64,000 nt of DNA. It comes from CAVZBT01 sp963773605 (GTDB lineage: Bacteria; Acidobacteriota; UBA6911). Both the position numbers and the translations under genes were made by a program. Below are positions 27,635 through 34,638 of this stretch, piece by piece; positions within the stretch are counted from its first letter, which is position 1, and every line of letters begins with the position of its first letter. Location: NCBI GenBank assembly GCA_963773605.1, contig CAVZBT010000018.1:138850-202849 (forward strand). Direction: 5' to 3'. The notes below the pieces were generated by a model, which ran no database searches, was not told where the DNA came from, and worked only from the letters and a program-made list of their open reading frames with translations.

Positions 27635-27701
27635 GGAAGCAGCGTTTTGCGCCGGTGACTATCCTACCCTATTTCGTTGTGGCGTCCAACACCCGCCTTC
27701 T

Positions 27702-28184
27702 CTAGTGTCGGCCAGGCCGCGGTGGCGGATTGAGGTGCGCTACGGTATTGCCCGCGCTGCGGCCTGAGTCTCCTGTCGACATTTCGAGGAACCCTATATC
27801 CGCGGCCCCCGACATTTTGGCGAGGTCCAGGATCTTGAATACGTCTCCATAGGCCAGCTTCCCATCACCGCGGATCAACAGGGTCTTGTTGACCCGGTGG
27901 GCGAATAGCTGTGTCAGCGCAGGTCCGAGCGAGTCGAGTGTGATGGCCTGCTGGTTCAGACGGATCGCGTGGTTGATGTCGATGTCGACCACCAGCGTGT
28001 CCTGCACGACCTTCTTCTGCTGCTCGGATACGGCAGTCTGAGGCACCCTGACCTGCTCTTCATGCTGCTTCAGTGGCGCCGCAACCATGAATATGATGAG
28101 CAATACGAGCAGGATATCAATGTACGGGGTGATGTTGATACTGCACTGAACTCCCTTTTTCTTCCCAGCCAAATTCATTGCCAT
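27702..28184 (-). CDS. ExbD/TolR-family biopolymer transport protein
   Basis: A 160-residue protein with one N-terminal helix (about 20-40) carrying the proton-relay aspartate in the family motif NITPYIDILLVLLIIFMV. A periplasmic domain of typical ExbD size follows (QQKKVVQDTLVVDIDI, LLIRGDGKLAYGDVFKILDLAKMSGAADIGF). The C-terminal 20 residues are a proline-rich tail. ExbD works with ExbB and TonB (or TolR with TolQ/TolA) to harness the proton gradient for outer-membrane uptake. The TonB-like gene lies 42 bp upstream. No ExbB/TolQ gene is in the window, so the motor partner must be elsewhere. The association with mprF downstream is unusual. Confidence 0.9.
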   Translation of the reverse strand: MAMNLAGKKKGVQCSINITPYIDILLVLLIIFMVAAPLKQHEEQVRVPQTAVSEQQKKVVQDTLVVDIDINHAIRLNQQAITLDSLGPALTQLFAHRVNKTLLIRGDGKLAYGDVFKILDLAKMSGAADIGFLEMSTGDSGRSAGNTVAHLNPPPRPGRH

Positions 28185-28226
28185 CGCGCTCTCCCGATCT
28201 TCCCCAGCCCGGATAATCTGCCCGCA

Positions 28227-29396
28227 TCAATAGAGACGGAACGAAACCTCGATATTGGCCTGCACGTCCACCGGTGTCCCGTTCAGGGTGCCGGGCTTAA
28301 AGCGCCACTTGGTTGCAATGGTGTTGATCGCCGACTCGTCGAGACCGTACCCAAGCCCCCGCAAAACCTTAAAGCTGTCGACGGTACCGTCCTTCCGGAT
28401 GATGGCCTGGATCACCACGATTCCCTCCGTGCGCGCTTTCCGCGCGTCCTCCGTGTAAAGGGGCAGCGGCTGGAACAACGCCGCCGGGGGTTTGACTCCA
28501 CCCCCGACGACATAAGGACCGACACCGCTGCCGATGCCGCCGCCGGAACCCCCGCCCATGCCACCGCCCGATCCGGGACCGACGCCGGGCCCGCTGCCCG
28601 AACCTATCCCGGTGCCGGTGCCGGTCCCGATGCCGCCCCCTGAGCCGGGTCCCGATGACGACGGCCCTCCCGGGGGAGCCGAAACATCGCCTATGGGCAG
28701 CGACTGGTCTTGAGCGATTTCGATCGGCATCTGAACACTGGGGACCCTCGCGATGTCGTCATCGGAGGGTATCAGGGGCGCCGGCTCCACGGGATCCGGG
28801 GCGGCCAACTGAACGGGCAGGGTGGCCGGCATGCGCCCTCCTGACGGGGGTAGTTTTTCCTGCTTGCCGCCCCCGCCCCCGCCCCCGCCCTCCTGGCCGT
28901 TCCCTTCCCCGGCAATGTAGACGGGATTACCGACGAAAACCACGTTCTCGTTTTTCGGGGGTGCGGCCGGCTTTGGGAACATGAGCAATACCAGAACCCC
29001 CAGGATGAAGGCGTGCAGGAACATTGAAACAACGCCCGCCTCCATTCGTCGGTTACGAAGCTCGGCGCGCTCATAGACCAAGTCCTCGGGGGATGCGAAG
29101 ACGGATCCGATCAGCAGGGGAGCCTGAAAAGCGCCCGGCAGGTCTGACAGGAGCTCTTTCCACGAGAATTTCCCGCCCTGGTTGGCTTCGGGCTCCTCGA
29201 TATAGTGAAACAGGGAAGCCCGGGTCCGAGGCTCGGTCCACTCGTCGCGGATGAACTTGAGCGGGTGGCTTAGGAAGCTCCAATCCAGACCGGACCAGGG
29301 GCTGGGTTCTGGCGCCTCTTTGATGTAATGGAATAGTGAAGCCTGTGTTCTCGGCTCCCTGAATCTCGAGAGAAGAGGTGCACGTTTGCTGGTCAT
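28227..29396 (-). CDS. TonB-family protein with N-terminal repeats
   Basis: A 389-residue energy transducer. Residues 14-27 and 55-68 are two copies of a motif, EPRTQASLFHYIKE and EPRTRASLFHYIEE, in a cytosolic N-terminal region longer than classical TonB. A single membrane helix follows at about 135-155 (SMFLHAFILGVLVLLMF). A long periplasmic linker is rich in Gly, Pro and Ser (nine consecutive glycines near 180 and a GSG/GTG tract at 255-310). The C-terminal TonB domain (about 315-389) has EGIVVIQAIIRKDGTV and ATKWRFKPGTLNG. The start at 29396 has AAGGGGG 7 nt upstream. It heads the exbD-mprF run. The cytosolic repeats are unexplained and could recruit a partner. Confidence 0.86.
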   Translation of the reverse strand: MTSKRAPLLSRFREPRTQASLFHYIKEAPEPSPWSGLDWSFLSHPLKFIRDEWTEPRTRASLFHYIEEPEANQGGKFSWKELLSDLPGAFQAPLLIGSVFASPEDLVYERAELRNRRMEAGVVSMFLHAFILGVLVLLMFPKPAAPPKNENVVFVGNPVYIAGEGNGQEGGGGGGGGKQEKLPPSGGRMPATLPVQLAAPDPVEPAPLIPSDDDIARVPSVQMPIEIAQDQSLPIGDVSAPPGGPSSSGPGSGGGIGTGTGTGIGSGSGPGVGPGSGGGMGGGSGGGIGSGVGPYVVGGGVKPPAALFQPLPLYTEDARKARTEGIVVIQAIIRKDGTVDSFKVLRGLGYGLDESAINTIATKWRFKPGTLNGTPVDVQANIEVSFRLY

Positions 29397-30005
29397 TGTT
29401 TCCCCCTTTAGACCCGCCCCCAAGATCACCCTTTCCCCCAGATGCACTCATCGGAAAAAAGTCTCACGGGTAATGGAGCACTGTTCAAAATGGGTGTCAC
29501 GGGGCAATCGCGGAGACGCGGCGAGTGAGATGCGCCTTAGCGCGCGACGAAACGGAAACGATGGTTAGCAGGCTTGCGGGGGAGCGCGGTATTCCGCGAT
29601 GTTCGCTGCCAGGTGGCTCGACGCCAGCGGAGACCTGCACTCGGCAAAGGGAACCGGCGAAGCGTGATCAGGGGCTTTGGGCGCATCTGAGCGGTGGATT
29701 TGCGGACGCGCGGGATGTCTCTCCCTCCCGTCTGATCTGCAGCACCCCACGCGGTTGATATCGTCGCTCGAAATCGGGCGTTCCAATGCCGTCCGGGGAG
29801 CGGGATGCTGCCTCGCAGAAAACCCCGCCACGGAAGCATCGGGAGCATCGAGCAGGTCGAGGCGCAGAGCGCGACCCGAGGGAAGCATCAATATGGTCGA
29901 GATAAGGAGGGCAAGACACCGCGACTTCATCGCGATGAGAGTAGCATTCGGGACGGGGCGTGTCCAGACGGGGCGAATTGTTACGCCAAGATCCCTTTGC
30001 TCCGA
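29397..30005. other. About 600-bp gap with at most a doubtful small secreted ORF
   Basis: Between tonB and the APC permease no frame shows family resemblance. One minus-strand frame (29930 to 29565, 121 codons) begins with a plausible signal peptide (MKSRCLALLISTILMLPSGRA), but the sequence after about residue 60 is low-quality, arginine/proline-rich and typical of antisense noise. It could be the 5' part of a decayed gene. The gap must contain the tonB promoter, but no good hexamers were seen. Confidence 0.3.
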
Positions 30006-30011
30006 TATAAT
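30006..30011 (+). promoter_or_regulatory. -10 element of the APC permease gene
   Basis: A perfect TATAAT with a poor -35 (TTACGC at 19 nt). It lies only 11 nt before the first ATG (30023) and 41 nt before the second (30053), so it bears on start choice. Confidence 0.4.
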
Positions 30012-30022
30012 TCCCGCAGGCA

Positions 30023-32320
30023 ATGCCCGGCATTGCCACGATCGGGCTTGGTATGTCAACCAGAACAACGCCTTCGACGCCGCCCCCAGACCCGACAAGC
30101 CCCAATGTCCGCATCCCCGTGGTGGTCGCCACGTCGGTGATGCTGACGTTTATTTCGTTCTGGCGCGCCGCCGCCATAGTCCTCTGCGATCTGGGTTCTT
30201 CCGCCTTCTACGTGGGCGGCATCGCCGAACGCGCTATCGGGGCCGCGGCGCCATGGTTCATCCTCGCCGTGATGTTGTTTGCCTCCGCCGTGCGCGCCGT
30301 CTATATCGAGTCGTGCGTGATGTTCGTGCGGGGCGGAGTCTACCGGGTGGTCAAGGCCGCCCTCGGCAGCTCGCTCGCTAAAATCAGCGTTTCCGCCCTG
30401 ATGTTCGATTACATCCTCACCGGGCCGATCAGCAGCGTGTCGGCCGGCCAATACCTCATCGGCCTGATTAACGAGTTGATCGAATTCGGCGGTGGGACGT
30501 CCTCGATCCCCGAGGAGTTCGGCTCGGCTCTGATCGCCGTGGGGGTCACCCTGTATTTCTGGCGCAAGAACCTGAAGGGGATCCACGAAACCAGCGACAA
30601 GGCCTTGCGCATCATGCAGATCACGACGGTGATGGTCGTCATCCTGATCGTCTGGTGCGGGGTGACGATCCTGTTGCGCCGGCCATCCCTGCCGCCGGCC
30701 CCTTTGCCGCAGAACCTGAACTTCGCGCCGGACGCGCTCGGCTGGCTCAAGGAGGACTGGGTCCGAGGCATCGGATTGCTCGGCATCATGATCGCGTTCG
30801 GACACTCCGTGCTGGCAATGAGCGGCGAGGAGACGCTGGCGCAAGTCAACCGGGAGATCGCGTATCCCAAGATAAAGAACCTCAAACGCGCGGCGCTGGT
30901 GATCCTCGTCTACACGCTGCTGTTCACGTCCCTGGTCTCGTTTTTCGGGGTCATGATCATCCCCGACTCGGTGCGACCGCACTTCTACGGCAACATGATC
31001 GGCGGTCTGGCGATGAACGTCGTGGGCCCGCAACTGCTGCGCCTTGCCTTCCACATCTTCGTCGTCGTGGTAGGATTCCTGATCCTTTCGGGTGCGGTCA
31101 ATACGGCGATAATCGGGTCCAACGGCGTGCTCAACCGGGTCTCGGAAGACGGGGTCCTGTCGGGCTGGTTCCGGTTCCCGCACGCGCGCTACGGCACCTC
31201 ATACCGAATCATCAATATGATCGTGATCCTGCAGCTGGCGACCATCGTGGCCAGCCGCGGGAAAATCCATCTGCTCGCCGAGGCGTATGCCTTCGGGGTG
31301 ATCTGGAGCTTTATCTTCAACTCGCTGGCCATGTTCGTGCTGCGGTTCAAGAACCCCGGCCCACGCGAGTGGCGCGTTCCGCTGAACTTCCGCCTCGGGC
31401 AGGTCGAATTCCCGGTGGGGATCCTGATCGTCCTGACCGTTTTGGTGATCACGGCGGCGACGAACCTGTTCACGAAGCAAGTGGCGACCATCAGCGGCCT
31501 GATGTTCACGGCGGCGTTCTGGCTCCTGTTTACCGTATCCGAGAGGCTCGCGCGCAAGAAAAGCGGCCGGGCCGGGCTGGAGCAGTTCCATCTCATCCGC
31601 GAGGAAACGATCAACGCCGAGGTCGTGCAAGTGCGCCCCTCGCCCGTGCTGGTGGCGGTGCGGGACTACAAGAGCCTGCAGCAGCTCGAACTCGCGCTCG
31701 GCGAGACCAACGTCAGGGATACCGATGTCGTCGTCATGACGGCCCGGATCATCCAGGGCGCCGGGGCCGGTTACCGCGAGATCTTCGAGGAACATCTGTT
31801 CACCGATTACGAGCAACTCCTTTTCACCAACGTGGTGAGCCGGGCGGAGAAGATGGGCAAACCGGTGAAGCTGCTCACCGTCCCCTCGAACAACCCGATC
31901 TCGGCCGTGGTCAACGTCGCCGTGCGGCTGGGCTGTCCGCGCCTCTACTCCGGTGCCTCGGAGAAGGTCTCCATCAGCACCCAGGCCCGCATGGTGGGGG
32001 AAGCGTGGGAAGCGACGGACGATCCCGACAAAATCCAGTTCGAGCTGATCATCGTCCCCGAGAAAGGGAATCCGCAGCGGTTCCAGATCGGGGCCCACGC
32101 ACCGCGCTTGACACCTGAAGACATCGAACTCACGCACAAGATCTGGCTCGACATCGTGGAGCAGTACCCCGACGTTGACTTTCACCATCGCGACGTCGTC
32201 TCGATGGCCCTGCGCCGGTTTGACAAGGAGTTACACGGGCCCGGCAAAGAGCGGCTCCTGGAGACCCTGGAGAAATCGAGGCCCAAAAGGCGCGCCCGCC
32301 GACCTCTCCGCCGCTCCTGA
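30023..32320 (+). CDS. APC-superfamily amino acid/polyamine-type permease with large cytosolic C-terminus
   Basis: A 765-residue protein. Residues 30-510 contain about 12 transmembrane helices arranged as in APC permeases, with the first-helix segment SFWRAAAIVLCDLGSSAFYVGG and a characteristic SGEETLAQVNREIAYPKIKNLKRAALVIL loop. Residues 530-765 are soluble: the segment PSPVLVAVRDYKSLQQLELAL...DTDVVVMTARI resembles a UspA-like alpha/beta domain as found on some cation/amino acid transporters. The C-terminal tail is basic. Substrate is not predictable; amino acids are most likely. Two starts are possible: the ATG at 30023 is almost at the expected transcription start, while 30053 leaves a normal leader, but neither has a strong ribosome site. 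No neighbours suggest a pathway. Confidence 0.8.
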   Translation: MPGIATIGLGMSTRTTPSTPPPDPTSPNVRIPVVVATSVMLTFISFWRAAAIVLCDLGSSAFYVGGIAERAIGAAAPWFILAVMLFASAVRAVYIESCVMFVRGGVYRVVKAALGSSLAKISVSALMFDYILTGPISSVSAGQYLIGLINELIEFGGGTSSIPEEFGSALIAVGVTLYFWRKNLKGIHETSDKALRIMQITTVMVVILIVWCGVTILLRRPSLPPAPLPQNLNFAPDALGWLKEDWVRGIGLLGIMIAFGHSVLAMSGEETLAQVNREIAYPKIKNLKRAALVILVYTLLFTSLVSFFGVMIIPDSVRPHFYGNMIGGLAMNVVGPQLLRLAFHIFVVVVGFLILSGAVNTAIIGSNGVLNRVSEDGVLSGWFRFPHARYGTSYRIINMIVILQLATIVASRGKIHLLAEAYAFGVIWSFIFNSLAMFVLRFKNPGPREWRVPLNFRLGQVEFPVGILIVLTVLVITAATNLFTKQVATISGLMFTAAFWLLFTVSERLARKKSGRAGLEQFHLIREETINAEVVQVRPSPVLVAVRDYKSLQQLELALGETNVRDTDVVVMTARIIQGAGAGYREIFEEHLFTDYEQLLFTNVVSRAEKMGKPVKLLTVPSNNPISAVVNVAVRLGCPRLYSGASEKVSISTQARMVGEAWEATDDPDKIQFELIIVPEKGNPQRFQIGAHAPRLTPEDIELTHKIWLDIVEQYPDVDFHHRDVVSMALRRFDKELHGPGKERLLETLEKSRPKRRARRPLRRS

Positions 32321-32353
32321 CACGGGGAAGAGCGGTTCATTGCATACGGGAGA

Positions 32354-33127
32354 ATGCGAATGCAGCTCGACAGAAGCGTATTTCTCGTCACGGGCGGAAG
32401 CTCCGGGCTCGGCGCCGCGTGCGTCCGCATGTTCTCGGAGCACGGCGCGCGCGTGGTGGTCGCGGACATAAGCACCGAGGCGGGGGAACAGATCCGTGCC
32501 GAGCTGGGCGACACGGTGTTGTTTTCGCGCTGTGACGTAACGGACGAAAGAAACGTACAGGATGCCGTGGACCTGGCGGTCCGCTCGTTCGGGAGACTGA
32601 ACGGGGCCGTCAATTGCGCCGGCGTGGGCCCCGCCGAGCGAATCCTGGGGAAGAACGGACCGCACTCGCTCGCTTCGTTCTCGAAGGTCGTGGCCATAAA
32701 CCTGACCGGCACATTCAACGTGCTCAGGCTCTCGGCCGCGGCGATCGCCCGGTCGCCCGAGGGGCCCGAAGGCGAACGGGGCGTCATCGTGAACACCGCG
32801 TCCGTCGCGGCCTTCGACGGCCAGATCGGACAGGCGGCGTACTCGGCCTCCAAAGGGGGCGTCGTCTCGATGACGCTGCCGGCCTCGCGCGAGCTTGCCC
32901 GTTTCGGCATACGGGTCGTGACCGTGGCGCCGGGTATATTCGACACGCCGCTCCTGGCCGCGCTGCCGGAAGCGGCGCGCGCGTCGCTCGGGCAGCAGGT
33001 GCCCTTTCCGCCCCGGCTCGGACGGCCCGACGAATACGCCGCGCTCGTGCGCCATATCGTCGAGAACCCGATGCTGAACGGCGCAGTGATACGGCTGGAC
33101 GGCGCCCTGCGCATGGGTTCGCGATGA
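32354..33127 (+). CDS. Short-chain dehydrogenase, 3-hydroxyacyl-CoA dehydrogenase type 2-like
   Basis: A 257-residue classical SDR. The NAD-binding TGGSSGLG is at residues 13-20 and NCAG at 87-90; the catalytic triad is Ser150 (NTAS), Tyr163 and Lys167 (YSASK). The region after NCAG (VGPAERILGKNGPHSLASFSKVVAINLTGTFNV) and the VAPGIFDTPLL loop are characteristic of the HSD17B10 group, mitochondrial and bacterial 3-hydroxy-2-methylbutyryl-CoA / 3-hydroxyacyl-CoA dehydrogenases. That fits a role in branched-chain or short-chain acyl-CoA oxidation feeding the carboxylase genes at 1-5 kb, though the two are not linked. The start ATG at 32354 has GGGAGA directly upstream. It ends overlapping a 12-codon ATGA-coupled frame. 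Confidence 0.88.
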   Translation: MRMQLDRSVFLVTGGSSGLGAACVRMFSEHGARVVVADISTEAGEQIRAELGDTVLFSRCDVTDERNVQDAVDLAVRSFGRLNGAVNCAGVGPAERILGKNGPHSLASFSKVVAINLTGTFNVLRLSAAAIARSPEGPEGERGVIVNTASVAAFDGQIGQAAYSASKGGVVSMTLPASRELARFGIRVVTVAPGIFDTPLLAALPEAARASLGQQVPFPPRLGRPDEYAALVRHIVENPMLNGAVIRLDGALRMGSR

Positions 33128-33234
33128 TCGACCTGAACTTCATACGCATCTCGACGCGATAAACGCGAGCTTTGCAGCGCTGGACCCGACCCGGGAATGG
33201 CGCAGGCAGCCGCTTGAGCGGCCGTCACCGGGGC

Positions 33235-34351
33235 TCAACGGCTCCTGCCGACAATAGCAGCCAGCTCTTCCGGCGGGACGACTTCGAGCTGGGCATAGGT
33301 GCAGTCGCTGGCATTTTTGTCCGTACGCCATCTTCGAAACTGCGCCGTGTGACGGAAGCGATTGCCCTGCATGTGGTCGTAGGCGACCTCGACGACCAGA
33401 TTGGGACGCAGCGGCTCCCAGGACAGGTCCTTGCCTTGGCTCCAGCGGCTCGGACCGCCCGGCATCCGATGTTCGGCTTCATCACTCCCGAGTCCCTGCT
33501 CGGCCCAGTGTTTCCACGGGTGACCGGCGAGCGCGTCCTCCCGGTAAGGGGCTAGGAATTCCACGAGTTCCCGGCGCTTTTTCTCCGTGAAGCTCGCGCA
33601 GACGCCGACATGCTGCAGCGCGCCGGAATCGTCGAAGAGACCGAGCAGGAGTGAGCCGACGAGCGGTGCGCTCACCCTTCTTGTGCCAGCGAAAGCCGGC
33701 GACGACACAGTCGCACTCGCGCTCGTGCTTGACCTTGAGCATCACACGCTTGTTAGGCTCGTAGGTTCCCGAAATCGGCTTGGCGATGACCCCGTCGAGA
33801 CCCGCGCCCTCGAAGCGACGAAACCAGTCCGCCGCGACGCTGCGAGTCGCGGGTCGCCGGCGTCAGGTGGAGGTGGACGCACTGCGGATGAAAGCATCGA
33901 TTCGAGCTCGCGGCGGCGCATTTGGAAAGGCAGTCCCCGCAGGTCACGGTCCCCTTCGCACAGCAGGTCGAAGAACACGATCGACGCCGGGATCTTCCGG
34001 GCGAGAAGCATCACGCGCGATGCGGCGGGATGAATGCGCAGTCTGGAGCGCCTCGAAGTCGAGTCGGTCGTCCCTTGCGATCACGATTTCGCCGTCGAGC
34101 ACGCAGCGGGCGGGCAACTGCGACCGCAAGGGCTCGAGCAGCTCGGGAAAGTAACGGTTCAGCGGTTTTTCGTCGCGGCTCTGGATCAGGATCTCATCCC
34201 CGTCGCGAAAGACCAGGGCGCGAAACCCGTCCCACTTGGGTTCGAAAATCCATGTTCCTCCGGCCGGCAATTCGCCAACCCGCTTTGCGAGCATCGGCAG
34301 AACGGTGGGTTCACGGGAAGATGCATACCTGATGTTATATCGGCGCGACAC
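33235..34351 (-). pseudogene. ATP-dependent DNA ligase (LigC/LigD-like), multiply frameshifted
   Basis: Pieces of one ATP-dependent DNA ligase lie in successive frames. N-terminal: VLPMLAKRVGELP and the adenylation motif EPKWDGFRAL, with the KxDG lysine, plus CVLDGEIVI. Then ASIVFFDLLCEGDRDLRGLPF, a HLTPATRD piece, DWFRRFEGAGLDGVIAKPI with LKVKHERECDCVVAGFRWHK (motif V and the OB-domain start), and finally APLVGSLLLGLFDDSG to the C-terminus FRHTAQFRRWR. The frame changes at about 34020, 33880, 33845 and 33690. Ligases of this type seal nicks, often in non-homologous end joining with Ku. With four breaks in 1.1 kb the gene would not be functional as read. It is either a genuine decaying gene or a low-quality stretch. 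It is divergent from the HerA-like ATPase gene. Confidence 0.82.
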
Positions 34352-34638
34352 CGGCGGAAAGGATCCAGCGCCTGCCAGATGAACCTGCGGCGCACCTGGT
34401 AAAAGCTGCGAACACGAAATCGAAGTCGAGCTGCTGGTTCGCTTCTGTTTGGGGGTCTATTCGAACCTCGCCCTGACTGCCGCAACTGCTCCGGGCAACG
34501 TCGACAGCTGTGCCGGGGGCTGAGCGTGGTACTACTGAAGACCACGGAAAAAGACCAATTGGAAATTCGGTGATTTCGGTCGCGCTGCGAAAGTTTTGCC
34601 TGATGCTTCCGGAACGGGTTAGTGCTAAGTTTTCCCGC
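34352..34638. other. Divergent intergenic region, nothing recognised
   Basis: 287 bp between the ligase remnant and the HerA-like ATPase. Frames run through it but none shows family resemblance. A weak promoter pair TTGCCT (about 34599), 17 nt, TTAGTG precedes the ATPase start. Confidence 0.35.

Noticed and set aside
28430..28900. CCCGCC-rich stretch tested as a DNA repeat or terminator array
   Set aside because: It is the coding sequence of the glycine-rich linker of the TonB protein.
34240..34270. TTCGAA-containing stretch tested as a tRNA T-arm
   Set aside because: It lies inside the ligase coding sequence with no acceptor or anticodon stem. No tRNA was found anywhere in the window.
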